A stretch of DNA of 64,000 nt from Streptomyces sp. SAT1 (GTDB lineage Bacteria > Actinomycetota > Actinomycetes > Streptomycetales > Streptomycetaceae). Below the pieces are notes generated by a model, which was given only the letters and a program-made list of their open reading frames with translations, did no database searches and had not been told where the DNA came from. Shown here one piece after another: positions 16,173-24,741 of this stretch (its first letter is position 1; each line of letters begins with the position of its first letter). The translations under genes and the position numbers were made by a program. The stretch is from the NCBI RefSeq assembly GCF_001654495.1, contig NZ_CP015849.1, positions 5,993,001 through 6,057,000 of the forward strand. Direction: 5' to 3'.

Positions 16173-17810
16173 ATGCGCATCCTTGGAATCAACGCCCTGT
16201 TCCACGACCCCGCCGCCGCCCTCGTCGTCGACGGCGAGACGGTCGCGGCCGGCGAGGAGGAGCGCTTCAGCCGCCGCAAGCACGGCAAGCGCCCGGTGCC
16301 GTTCTCCGCCTGGGAACTGCCGGAACTCTCCGCCCGCTGGTGCCTGGAGCACGCGGGACTGCGCCCCGCCGAGCTGGACGCCGTCACCTACTCCTACGAC
16401 CCGGCCCTGGCCCGCCCCGCCGCCGAACTCGGTCTCTTCGACCCGTGGGACCCGCTGCGCCAGGAGTACGCCCGCCGCGCCCCCGAGTTCCTCGCCGAGG
16501 CCCTGCCCGGTTTGGACCCGGCCAAGGTCGTCTTCGTACCGCACCACATCGCGCACGCCGCCTCCGCCGGGCCCGCCTCCCCGCACCCCGACAGCGCCGT
16601 CCTCGTCCTGGACGGCCGCGGCGAGGCCGCCTCCCACCTGGCGGGCCGCTTCCACGACGGCAAGCTCGACACCCTCGCCGCCCAGGCGCTGCCCCACTCC
16701 CTCGGCCTGCTCTACGAGGAGCTGACCGCCCACCTCGGCTTCCTGCGCAGCAGCGACGAGTACAAGGTCATGGCGCTCGCCTCCTACGGCAGGCCCCGCT
16801 TCCTGCCCCGGCTGCGCACCCACGTCCACGCCACCGGCGACGGCGGCTTCCGCGCCCACGGCGTCGACTGGGCGGACCTCGCCCCGCCGCGCGGCAAGGA
16901 CGAACCCTGGACCCAGGACCACGCCGACCTCGCCGCCAGTGGCCAGGCCGCCCTGGAGGAGGTCCTGCTGGAACTCGTCCACTGGCTGCACCGCGAGGCC
17001 GGGGGCGACGCCCTCGCCCTGGCCGGCGGCGTCGCCCTCAACTGCGTCGCCAACTCGAAGATCGCCGCGCGGGGCCCGTACCGGCACGTGTGGGCGCAGC
17101 CCGCCGCCGGTGACGCCGGCACCGCGCTCGGCGGCGCCCTCTACCTGGCCGCGAGCGAGGGCGCCGTCCCCGCGCCCATGCCCGGCGCCGCCCTCGGCCG
17201 CGGCTGGAACGACGAGGAACTGCGCCACCGGCTGGAGGAGGCCGGTGTGCCCTACGAACGGCCCGACGACATCGCCGAGACGGTCGCGGAGGAACTGGCC
17301 CGCGACGGCGTCGTCGCCTGGTTCCAGGGCCGCAGCGAGTACGGGCCGCGCGCCCTCGGCCACCGCTCCCTGCTCGCCCACCCCGGCCGGTCCGACAACC
17401 TGGAGCGGCTCAACCGGGTCAAGGGCCGCGAGGAGTTCCGCCCGGTCGCCCCCATGGTGCTGGCCGACCGCGCCCACGAGCTGTTCGAGGGGCCGCTGCC
17501 CAGCCCGTACATGCTCTTCGTGCACGACGTCCACCGCGACTGGCGCGAGCGGATCCCCGCCGTCGTGCACGTCGACGGCACCGCCCGCATCCAGACCGTC
17601 GACGAGCGCGACGAACCCCTCGTCGCCCGGATGCTGCGCGGCTTCGAACGGCGCACCGGGCTGCCCGTCGTCGTCAACACCAGCCTCAACACCGCGGGCC
17701 GCCCCATGGTCGACGACCCGCGCGACGCCCTGGAGTGCTTCGGCTCCGCCCCCGTCGACCTGCTGGCGCTCGGCCCGTACGCGGTGCGCAGGGCGAGGGC
17801 GTACGCATGA
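16173..17810 (+). CDS. NodU/CmcH-family O-carbamoyltransferase
   Basis: A 545-residue carbamoyltransferase of the NodU/CmcH/TobZ family, which moves a carbamoyl group from carbamoyl phosphate through an adenylate onto a sugar hydroxyl. The N-terminal Kae1-like domain shows GINALFHDPAAALVVDGE, EEERFSRRKHGKR and HHIAHAASA. The C-terminal YrdC-like domain shows EYGPRALGHRSLLAHP and EEFRPVAPMV. The 174-bp gap upstream contains the hairpin and a tiny reading frame MFKKFQ (16103-16123) of unknown meaning. The stop overlaps the next start (ATGA). In context it would carbamoylate the sugar chain built by this operon. Confidence 0.9.
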   Translation: MRILGINALFHDPAAALVVDGETVAAGEEERFSRRKHGKRPVPFSAWELPELSARWCLEHAGLRPAELDAVTYSYDPALARPAAELGLFDPWDPLRQEYARRAPEFLAEALPGLDPAKVVFVPHHIAHAASAGPASPHPDSAVLVLDGRGEAASHLAGRFHDGKLDTLAAQALPHSLGLLYEELTAHLGFLRSSDEYKVMALASYGRPRFLPRLRTHVHATGDGGFRAHGVDWADLAPPRGKDEPWTQDHADLAASGQAALEEVLLELVHWLHREAGGDALALAGGVALNCVANSKIAARGPYRHVWAQPAAGDAGTALGGALYLAASEGAVPAPMPGAALGRGWNDEELRHRLEEAGVPYERPDDIAETVAEELARDGVVAWFQGRSEYGPRALGHRSLLAHPGRSDNLERLNRVKGREEFRPVAPMVLADRAHELFEGPLPSPYMLFVHDVHRDWRERIPAVVHVDGTARIQTVDERDEPLVARMLRGFERRTGLPVVVNTSLNTAGRPMVDDPRDALECFGSAPVDLLALGPYAVRRARAYA

Positions 17811-18823
17811 ACGGCACCCTCACGCACCCCGCCTACGCCGTGGTGGTCCCCACGCTCGCCCGGGACACCCTCGCCGACTGCCTGGCCGCGCTCGCCGCCG
17901 CGCACGGGCCCCGGCCCGACGAGATCGTCCTCGTCGACGACCGCGGCGAGCCCGAACCGGGCGCGCTGGAGCACGCGTTGGCCGTGCTGGGCGACCTGCG
18001 CCCGCGCACCACCGTGCTCACCAGCGGCGGACGCGGACCCGCCGCCGCCCGCAACACCGGGCTGCGCGCCGTCACCGCGCCCTGGGTCGCCTTCCTCGAC
18101 GACGACGTCCAGGTCGGCCCGCACTGGTGCGACCAGCTCAGCGAGGACCTGGCCGAGGCGGACGAGGACACCGCCGCCGTCCAGGGCGTCATCGCGGTGC
18201 CGCTGCCCGGCGAGCGGCGCCCCACCGACTGGGAGCGCGGCACCGCCGGACTGGCCGGGGCCCGCTGGATCACCGCCGACATGGCGTACCGCACCGACGC
18301 GCTGGCGCAGGTCGGCGGGTTCGACGAACGCTTCCGGCGCGCCTTCCGCGAGGACGCCGACCTCGCGCTGCGCGTCCTCGACGCCGGGTGGCGCATCCGG
18401 CAGGGCCGCCGCACCACCCGCCACCCCGTACGCCCCGCCGACCGCTGGGTGTCCCTGCGTGCCCAGCGCGGCAACGCCGACGACGCGCTGATGCTGCGGC
18501 TGCACGGCCCCGGCTGGTGGCAGCGGGCGGTGGCCCCGCGCGGGCGCATCCGCGGCCACCTCGCCGTGACCGCCGCGGGCGTCGCCGCCTGCGCGCTCGC
18601 CGCGGCCGGGCGGCCCCGGCCCGCCGCGCTCGCCGCGCTCGGCTGGGCGGCCGGCACCGCCGAGTTCGCCCGCTCCCGGATCCTGCCCGGTCCGCGCACC
18701 CGCGACGAGGTCACCACCATGGCCGTCACCAGCGTCCTCATCCCGCCCGCCGCCACCTGGCACTGGCTCAGCGGACGCTGGCGCCACCGCGCCGCCCCCG
18801 CCTGGCGGGAGGTGGCCCCGTGA
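17807..18823 (+). CDS. Family 2 glycosyltransferase with C-terminal membrane region
   Basis: A 338-residue GT-A fold transferase, MNGTLTHPAYAVVVPTLARD at the start. It carries the nucleotide-sugar segment DEIVLVDDRGE, GPAAARNTGLRAV, the DxD-type metal motif FLDDDVQVG (near 100) and FREDADLALRVLDAGW as catalytic-base region. A hydrophobic stretch near residues 245-285 may anchor it to the membrane. It overlaps the carbamoyltransferase and the phosphatase by 4 bp each, so it is translationally coupled. The sugar is unknown; heptose or a related donor is possible from context. Confidence 0.87.
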   Translation: MNGTLTHPAYAVVVPTLARDTLADCLAALAAAHGPRPDEIVLVDDRGEPEPGALEHALAVLGDLRPRTTVLTSGGRGPAAARNTGLRAVTAPWVAFLDDDVQVGPHWCDQLSEDLAEADEDTAAVQGVIAVPLPGERRPTDWERGTAGLAGARWITADMAYRTDALAQVGGFDERFRRAFREDADLALRVLDAGWRIRQGRRTTRHPVRPADRWVSLRAQRGNADDALMLRLHGPGWWQRAVAPRGRIRGHLAVTAAGVAACALAAAGRPRPAALAALGWAAGTAEFARSRILPGPRTRDEVTTMAVTSVLIPPAATWHWLSGRWRHRAAPAWREVAP

Positions 18824-19473
18824 ACCCGGTCCGCGCCGTCCTGTTCGACCGCGACGGCACCCTCGTCGAGGACGTCCCCTACAACGGCGACCCCGACCGG
18901 GTCCGGCCCGTCGAGGGCGCGCGCGAGGCCGTGCGGCTGCTGCGCGCGCACGGTGTCGCCACTGGCGTCGTCACCAACCAGTCGGGCGTGGCCCGCGGCC
19001 TGATCTCGGTCGCCGACGTCCGCCGCGTCCACGCGCGCGTCGACGCGCTGCTCGGCCCCTTCGACGTGTGGGCCGTCTGCCCGCACGGCCCCGGCGACGG
19101 CTGCCGCTGCCGCAAGCCGCAGCCGGGCCTGATCCTGTGGGCGGCGGGGCGGCTGTGCGTGCCGCCCGGCGACACCGTCGTCATCGGCGACATCGGCTCC
19201 GACATGGAGGCGGCCCGTCGCGCCGGGGCCCGCGGCATCCTCGTCCCCACCCCGGTCACCCGCCCCCAGGAGACCGCCGTCGCCCCCCGCACGGCCCCGG
19301 ACCTGCTGACGGCGGTCCGCACGGCCCTGACCGACCCCTGGTCCGGCACCGGCGGCGCCGCACCCCGCGCCGCCGCGGCGCCCGCCGTCCCGGCCGCCGC
19401 CGGACGGACCGGTGCGGGCGGGTCCGGTGGCCCGACCGGCGCGGGCGCGCCCGGCGGACGGAGGCGGCGATGA
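18820..19473 (+). CDS. gmhB: HAD phosphatase, D-glycero-D-manno-heptose-1,7-bisphosphate phosphatase-like (GmhB)
   Basis: A 217-residue HAD-superfamily phosphatase. Asp10 and Asp12 form the DxDGT nucleophile motif (LFDRDGTLV), VTNQSG is motif II, and IGDIGSDMEAAR motif IV. The GmhB-specific zinc loop is present as CPHGPGDGCRCRKP (Cys87, His89, Cys95, Cys97). GmhB removes the 7-phosphate or 1,7-bisphosphate phosphate in ADP-heptose synthesis. The last ~50 residues are a Gly/Ala/Pro-rich tail not usual for the family. GTG at 18820 overlaps the preceding stop. The gmhA- and hldE-like genes in the same operon support the assignment. Confidence 0.85.
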   Translation: MNPVRAVLFDRDGTLVEDVPYNGDPDRVRPVEGAREAVRLLRAHGVATGVVTNQSGVARGLISVADVRRVHARVDALLGPFDVWAVCPHGPGDGCRCRKPQPGLILWAAGRLCVPPGDTVVIGDIGSDMEAARRAGARGILVPTPVTRPQETAVAPRTAPDLLTAVRTALTDPWSGTGGAAPRAAAAPAVPAAAGRTGAGGSGGPTGAGAPGGRRRR

Positions 19474-20456
19474 AGGCACTCGTCAGCCGCCTCGACAGCT
19501 TCGGCGACGTACTGCTCGCCGGGCCCGCCGTGCGGGCCGTCGCGGCGCGCGCCGAGCGGGTCACCCTGCTGTGCGGGCCGCGCGGGGAACCGGCCGCGCG
19601 GATGCTGCCCGGCGTCGACGACATCCTGGTCTGGGACGCGCCCTGGGCCGGGTTCGAGCCGCCGCCCGTCGACCGGCCGGAGATCGAGAAGCTGCTCGAC
19701 GCCGTCGACGCCGACACCGCGCTCGTCCTCACCTCCTTCCACCAGTCCCCGCTGCCCACCGCACTGCTGCTGCGGCTGGCCGGGGTCGGGTTCGTCGCCG
19801 CGGACAGCGTGGACCACCCCGGCTCCCTGCTGGACGTACGCCACCAGCGCGCCCCGCACGCCCACGAGGCCGAGGCCGCCCTCGACCTCGCCGAGGCCGC
19901 CGGGTTCCCGCGCGCCGACGACGGACGGCTGCGCGTGCTGCCCCCGCCGGACACGGCGCACCTCACCGGAGAAGAGCCGTACGTCGTCCTGCACCCGGGG
20001 GCGAGCGTGCCCGCCCGTGCCTGGAGCACCCGGCGCTGCGCCCAGGCCGTACGCGAACTGGCCGCGGCCGGGCACCGGGTGGTCGTCACCGGGGGAGCGG
20101 GCGAGCGGGAGCTGACCGCCGAGGCCGCGGGCACGCACGGCCTGGACCTGGGCGGCCGGACCCGGGCGCCCGAACTCGCCGGGGTCCTCGCGGGCGCCCG
20201 CGCCGTCGTCACCGGCAACACCGGCCCCGCCCACCTCGCCGCCGCCGTCGGCACCCCCGTCGTCTCCCTGTTCGCGCCGGTCGTGCCCGCCGAGCGCTGG
20301 CGCCCCTACGGCGTCCCGTACGTCCTGCTCGGCGACCAGAGCGCCCCGTGCGCCGACAGCCGCGCCCGCACCTGCCCGGTGCCCGGACACCCCTGCCTGG
20401 AATCGGTGACCGCCACCGACGTGCTCGCCGCCGTGGAGAAGGTGATGCAGCCGTGA
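19470..20456 (+). CDS. Family 9 glycosyltransferase (heptosyltransferase-like)
   Basis: A 328-residue GT9-type protein, beginning MKALVSRLDSFGDVLLAGPA. Typical GT9 words are VVLHPGASVPARAWSTRR for nucleotide binding and VVTGNTGPAHLAAAVGTPVVSLFAP in the C-terminal domain. In Gram-negatives these enzymes add heptose from ADP-heptose to lipopolysaccharide core; here the acceptor must be different, since no outer membrane exists. It is coupled to gmhB by a 4-bp overlap and to the next gene by GTGA. Confidence 0.88.
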   Translation: MKALVSRLDSFGDVLLAGPAVRAVAARAERVTLLCGPRGEPAARMLPGVDDILVWDAPWAGFEPPPVDRPEIEKLLDAVDADTALVLTSFHQSPLPTALLLRLAGVGFVAADSVDHPGSLLDVRHQRAPHAHEAEAALDLAEAAGFPRADDGRLRVLPPPDTAHLTGEEPYVVLHPGASVPARAWSTRRCAQAVRELAAAGHRVVVTGGAGERELTAEAAGTHGLDLGGRTRAPELAGVLAGARAVVTGNTGPAHLAAAVGTPVVSLFAPVVPAERWRPYGVPYVLLGDQSAPCADSRARTCPVPGHPCLESVTATDVLAAVEKVMQP

Positions 20457-21406
20457 GGATCCTCATCTGGCACGTGCACGGTTCCTGGACCACCGCGTTC
20501 GTCCAGGGCCCGCACACCTACGTCGTGCCCGTCACCCCCGGCCGCGGACCCGACGGCCTCGGCCGCGCCCGCACCTTCGACTGGCCGGACTCGGTGCTCG
20601 AACTCCCCCCGGAACAGCTCCCGGACGCCGGGATCGACCTCGTGGTGCTGCAACGCCCGCACGAGTACGAGCTGGTACGGCGGTGGCTCGGCCGCACCCC
20701 GCCCATGGTGTACCTGGAGCACAACGCCCCCCACGGGAACGTGCCCGACACCCGGCACCCCGTCGCCGACCTGCCCCCGGGCATCCCGCTCGTCCACGTC
20801 ACCCACTTCAACCGGCTGATGTGGGACGCCGGAGCGGCCGACACCGCCGTCGTCGAGCACGGCATCGTCGACCCCGGCCCGCTGTGGACCGGCGAGGTGC
20901 CGCACGCGGCCGTCGTCGTCAACGAGCCGGTCCGGCGCGGCCGCACCACCGGCACCGACCTGCTGCCCGCGTTCGCGCGGGCCGCCCCGCTGGACGTCTT
21001 CGGCATGGGCACCGACACGATCGCCGCCCACCTGGGCCTGCCGCCCGGCCGGTGCCGCGGCCACGAACTCGTCCAGCGCGAGCTGCACCGGGAGATGGCC
21101 CGGCGCCGCCTCTACCTCCACCCGGTCCGCTGGACCTCCCTCGGCCTGTCCCTGCTGGAGGCGATGCACCTGGGCATGCCCGTGGTCGCCCTCGCCACCA
21201 CCGAGGTCACCGAGGCGGTTCCGCCCGGCGCCGGAGTGGTGTCCAACCGGATCGACGTACTGACCGACGCCGTACGGGACTTCGTCGCCGACCCGCTGTA
21301 CGCCCGTACGGCCGGGGAGGCGGCACGCGCCGCCGCGCTCGCCCGCTACGGACTGACCCGCTTCCTGGACGACTGGGAGCGGCTGCTGAAGGAGGTCACC
21401 CGATGA
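20453..21406 (+). CDS. Glycosyltransferase, GT-B fold (family 4-like)
   Basis: A 317-residue protein starting MRILIWHVHGSWTTAFVQGP. The N-terminal half is divergent (HEYELVRRWLGRTPPMVYLEHNAPHG). The C-terminal half has the GT4-type donor-site pattern LGLSLLEAMHLGMPVVALATTEVTEAVP (given here in part at about 235-265). It lacks the long N-terminal domain of ordinary GT4 enzymes, so assignment to a family is tentative. GTG at 20453 overlaps the previous stop, and the next gene begins in its stop (ATGA). Confidence 0.8.
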   Translation: MRILIWHVHGSWTTAFVQGPHTYVVPVTPGRGPDGLGRARTFDWPDSVLELPPEQLPDAGIDLVVLQRPHEYELVRRWLGRTPPMVYLEHNAPHGNVPDTRHPVADLPPGIPLVHVTHFNRLMWDAGAADTAVVEHGIVDPGPLWTGEVPHAAVVVNEPVRRGRTTGTDLLPAFARAAPLDVFGMGTDTIAAHLGLPPGRCRGHELVQRELHREMARRRLYLHPVRWTSLGLSLLEAMHLGMPVVALATTEVTEAVPPGAGVVSNRIDVLTDAVRDFVADPLYARTAGEAARAAALARYGLTRFLDDWERLLKEVTR

Positions 21407-22620
21407 GGATCGCCATGGTGTCCGAGCACGCCAGCCCGCTGGCCGCGCTCGGCGGGGTCGACGCCGGTGGCCAGAACGTGTACGTCGCCCGGCTCACCGA
21501 GGAGTTGGCACGCCGCGGCCACGACGTCACCGTCTACACCCGGCGCGACGACCCGCACCTGCCCGAGCGGGTGCCGCTGCCCGGCGGCGCCGTCGTCGAG
21601 CACATAGCGGCCGGACCGCCCGAAGTCCTGCCCAAGGACGACCTGTTCGCGCACATGCCGTCCTTCGGCGCCCAACTGGCCCGCGCCTGGCGCAAGGGCC
21701 GGCCCGACGTGGTGCACGCGCACTTCTGGATGTCCGGCATGGCGTCCCTGCTCGGCGCGGGCCCGCACGGCGTCCCCGTCGTCCAGACCTTCCACGCCCT
21801 CGGCACCGTCAAGCGCCGCCACCAGGGCAGCGAGGACACCAGCCCGCCCGAACGCATCGGTGTGGAACGGCAGATCGGCCGCACCTGCGACCGTGTCCTG
21901 GCCACCTGCTCCGACGAGGTGCACGAACTCGCGGGCCTGGGCGTCTCCCCGAGCCGGGTCTCCGTCGTCCCCTGCGGCGTCGACTCCGCCCACTTCCACC
22001 CCGACGCGGACACCGCGACCGCGCCCGAGCGCAGCCACCGGCACCGGCTGCTGTCCTGCGGCCGACTGGTCCGCCGCAAGGGCTACGACCAGGCGATCCG
22101 TGCCCTCACCAGGATCCCCGGCGCCGAACTGCTCATCGCCGGGGGCCCGCCCCACGCGGGTGTCGGCACCGACCCCGAGGCCCGGCGGCTGCTCGACCTC
22201 GCCCGGCGCGAGGGGGTCGGCGACCGGGTGCGGCTGCTCGGCGCCGTCGACCCGGCCCTGATGCCCGCCCTGATGCGCAGCGCCGACCTGGTGCTGTGCA
22301 CCCCGACCTACGAGCCGTTCGGGATCGTGCCGCTGGAGGCGATGGCGTGCGCCGTTCCCGTCGTCGCCAACGACGTCGGCGGCCACCGCGACTCGGTCGC
22401 CGACCGGCGCACCGGCCGCCTCGTCCCCGAGGGCGACACCCCGGCGCTCGCCGCCGCCGTACGCGACCTGCTCGGCAGCGACCGCACCCGCCGCCGCTAC
22501 GGGACGGCCGGCCGCGATCGCGTGCTGACCCTGTTCACCTGGGGGCGCGTCGCCGACGGCGCCGAACAGGTCTACCGGCAGGTCACCGCGGGCCGCGCGG
22601 TCAGGTCGGAGGTGGCCTGA
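21403..22620 (+). CDS. Family 4 glycosyltransferase
   Basis: A 405-residue GT4 retaining transferase. The N-terminal GT-B domain has MVSEHASPLAALGGVDAGGQ and VVHAHFWMSGM; the C-terminal domain has LLSCGRLVRRKGYDQAIRAL and the EX7E-type motif TYEPFGIVPLEAMACAVPVV. The glycine-rich start (GGVDAGGQNVYV) resembles sucrose-phosphate-synthase and MshA-like enzymes. GGAGG sits 10 bases before ATG at 21403, inside the preceding gene. It probably adds an intermediate sugar of the glycan made by this operon. Confidence 0.88.
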   Translation: MRIAMVSEHASPLAALGGVDAGGQNVYVARLTEELARRGHDVTVYTRRDDPHLPERVPLPGGAVVEHIAAGPPEVLPKDDLFAHMPSFGAQLARAWRKGRPDVVHAHFWMSGMASLLGAGPHGVPVVQTFHALGTVKRRHQGSEDTSPPERIGVERQIGRTCDRVLATCSDEVHELAGLGVSPSRVSVVPCGVDSAHFHPDADTATAPERSHRHRLLSCGRLVRRKGYDQAIRALTRIPGAELLIAGGPPHAGVGTDPEARRLLDLARREGVGDRVRLLGAVDPALMPALMRSADLVLCTPTYEPFGIVPLEAMACAVPVVANDVGGHRDSVADRRTGRLVPEGDTPALAAAVRDLLGSDRTRRRYGTAGRDRVLTLFTWGRVADGAEQVYRQVTAGRAVRSEVA

Positions 22621-22703
22621 CACGGCACCGTCCGCCGGGCCGCCGGCCCCCACAGAGCCTCCCTGCCCCACCGCACCCCCACCGCACCCGCGGAGGTGAC
22701 GCC

Positions 22704-23303
22704 ATGAGCACACAGACCCCGGCCGTCGTCGGCCACTGCGACGAACTCCTCACCGCCCTGGGCCGGTTCCGCGGCCACGCGCACATCACCCAGCGCTGGG
22801 GCGAACGCCTCGCCGCCGTCCTCGGCGGCGGCGGACGGCTGCTCGCCGCGGGCAACGGCGGCAGCGCCGCCCAGGCCCAGCACCTCACCGCCGAACTCGT
22901 CGGCCGCTACCGCGACGACCGCCCCGCCTACTCGGCGATCGCCCTGCACGCCGACACCTCCAGCACCACCGCCATCGCCAACGACTACGGCGTCGACGAG
23001 GTGTTCGCCCGCCAGGTGCGCGCCCACGGCAGGCCCGGCGACGTACTGATGCTGCTGTCCACCAGCGGCGCCAGCGCCAACCTGCTCTCGGCGGCCGACG
23101 CGGGACGCGCGGCCGGACTGCGGGTGTGGGCGCTGACCGGCCCGGCACCCAACCCGCTCAGCGCCGGCAGCGACGAGGCGCTGTGCGCCGACGGCCCCTC
23201 CACGGCCACCGTGCAGGAACTCCACCTGGTCGCCGTGCACATGCTCTGCGCGGCCTTCGACGGCGCCCTCGAACAGGACGCCCTCCAGCGGGGCGGGAGG
23301 TGA
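22704..23303 (+). CDS. gmhA: SIS-domain sedoheptulose-7-phosphate isomerase-like protein (GmhA)
   Basis: A 199-residue SIS protein. The phosphosugar motif LAAGNGGSAAQAQHLTAELV (residues 47-66) followed by GRYR, the LLSTSGASAN loop and the C-terminal VQELHLVAVHMLC match GmhA. That enzyme converts sedoheptulose 7-phosphate to D-glycero-D-manno-heptose 7-phosphate. The C-terminal Glu/His pair corresponds to the catalytic base region. CGGAGGTGAC precedes ATG at 22704. This is the first heptose-nucleotide step, followed directly by the HldE-like gene. Confidence 0.87.
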   Translation: MSTQTPAVVGHCDELLTALGRFRGHAHITQRWGERLAAVLGGGGRLLAAGNGGSAAQAQHLTAELVGRYRDDRPAYSAIALHADTSSTTAIANDYGVDEVFARQVRAHGRPGDVLMLLSTSGASANLLSAADAGRAAGLRVWALTGPAPNPLSAGSDEALCADGPSTATVQELHLVAVHMLCAAFDGALEQDALQRGGR

Positions 23304-23304
23304 C

Positions 23305-24741
23305 ATGACGGGCAAGGCACCCCTGGTCGTGGTCGGCGACGCCCTGCTGGACCGCGACCTCACCGGACACGCCGACCGGCTCGCACCCGACGCGCCCGTC
23401 CCCGTCGTCGCCGACTGCGCGGAACGGCTGCGGCCGGGCGGCGCCGCGCTCACGGCCTACCTCGCCGCCCGCGACGGCCGCGACGTCACCCTGGTCACCG
23501 GCCTGGACGACGGCCCGGCCGCGCGCGAACTGCGCCGCCTGCTGGAACCCTGGCTCACCCTCGTGCCGCTCCCGATGAGCGGCGAGATCTCCGAGAAGAC
23601 CCGCGTCCTGGCCCAGGGCCGCCCCGTGGTCCGCCTCGACCACGGCTCCGGCCGCGCCCGGCGCGCCACCGAAGAGGCGCGGGCGGCGCTCGCCGGGGCG
23701 GCGGCCGTCCTCGTCTCCGACTACGGACGTGGCGCCGCGGACGCCCTGCGCGCCGAACTCGGGCGCCGGCCCCCCGTCCTGTGGGACCCGCACCCGCGCG
23801 GCGGCCCGCCGGTACCGGGCACCCGCCTGGCCACCCCGGCCCGCGCGGAGGCCCACGGCTTCGCCACGGCGCTGCGCCCGGCGGACGCGGAAGCGGACCG
23901 CGCCCCGGCCTCCGTTTCCGGGGACGGCGCCGGGTCCGGCGGCGCGGGCAGCGCCCTGCGCACCGTCGCCCACGAGGCCGCCGCGCTGGTACGGCACTGG
24001 CGCGTCGCCGCCGTCACGGTGACCCTCGGCGACCGCGGCGCCCTGCTCTCCTACGGCGAGCACCCGCTGCTGGTACCGGCCACCGTCGCCCACCACGGAG
24101 ACCCGTGCGGCGCCGGGGACCGCTTCGCCGCCACCGCGGCCGGACTCCTCGCGGACGGCGCGCTCGTGGAGGAGGCCGTCGAGGGCGCCGTCACCGCGGC
24201 GAGCGCGTTCGTCGGCGCGGGCGGGGCGGGCGGACTGCTGGACGCTTCGCGCGCCGCGCAGGCCCCGGCCGCCCCGCCGCGCCGGGACGACCCCGCCGAG
24301 CTGATCGCCCGGGTCCGGGCCGTCGGCGGCACCGTCGTCGCCGCGGGCGGCTGCTTCGACCTGCTGCACGCCGGACACGTCGGCCTGCTCCAGGCCGCCC
24401 GGCGCATCGGCGACTGCCTCGTCGTCTGCGTCAACTCCGACTCCTCCGTACGGCGCCGCAAGGGCGAGGGCCGCCCCGTCAACCCGCTCGCCGACCGCCT
24501 GCGCGTCCTGCGCGCCCTGGCCTGCGTGGACGCCGTCGCCGTCTTCGACGAGGAAACCCCCGAACGCCTCCTCGCCGCCCTCCGTCCCGACGTCTGGGTC
24601 AAGGGCGGCGACTACGCGGGCGCCGAACTCCCCGAGGCCGCCCTCCTCCAGGAGTGGGGCGGCCAGGCCGTCCTGCTCCCGTACCTGGACGGCCACTCCT
24701 CCACGGCACTGCTGGCACGGGCGGCGGAGGGAGCACGGTGA
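23305..24741 (+). CDS. hldE: Bifunctional heptose-7-phosphate kinase / heptose-1-phosphate adenylyltransferase-like (HldE)
   Basis: A 478-residue two-domain enzyme, nearly the length of E. coli HldE. The N-terminal PfkB kinase (about 1-310) has the GDPCGAGDRF signature near 265-274 with its catalytic Asp. The C-terminal nucleotidyltransferase (about 340-478) has GGCFDLLHAGHV, CVNSDSSVRRRKGEGRP and VKGGDYAG. Together they would make ADP-heptose. The kinase substrate signature reads GGAALTA where sugar kinases usually have GGAAxNxA, so the substrate-binding Asn is missing. It starts two bases after the GmhA stop. Confidence 0.87.
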   Translation: MTGKAPLVVVGDALLDRDLTGHADRLAPDAPVPVVADCAERLRPGGAALTAYLAARDGRDVTLVTGLDDGPAARELRRLLEPWLTLVPLPMSGEISEKTRVLAQGRPVVRLDHGSGRARRATEEARAALAGAAAVLVSDYGRGAADALRAELGRRPPVLWDPHPRGGPPVPGTRLATPARAEAHGFATALRPADAEADRAPASVSGDGAGSGGAGSALRTVAHEAAALVRHWRVAAVTVTLGDRGALLSYGEHPLLVPATVAHHGDPCGAGDRFAATAAGLLADGALVEEAVEGAVTAASAFVGAGGAGGLLDASRAAQAPAAPPRRDDPAELIARVRAVGGTVVAAGGCFDLLHAGHVGLLQAARRIGDCLVVCVNSDSSVRRRKGEGRPVNPLADRLRVLRALACVDAVAVFDEETPERLLAALRPDVWVKGGDYAGAELPEAALLQEWGGQAVLLPYLDGHSSTALLARAAEGAR

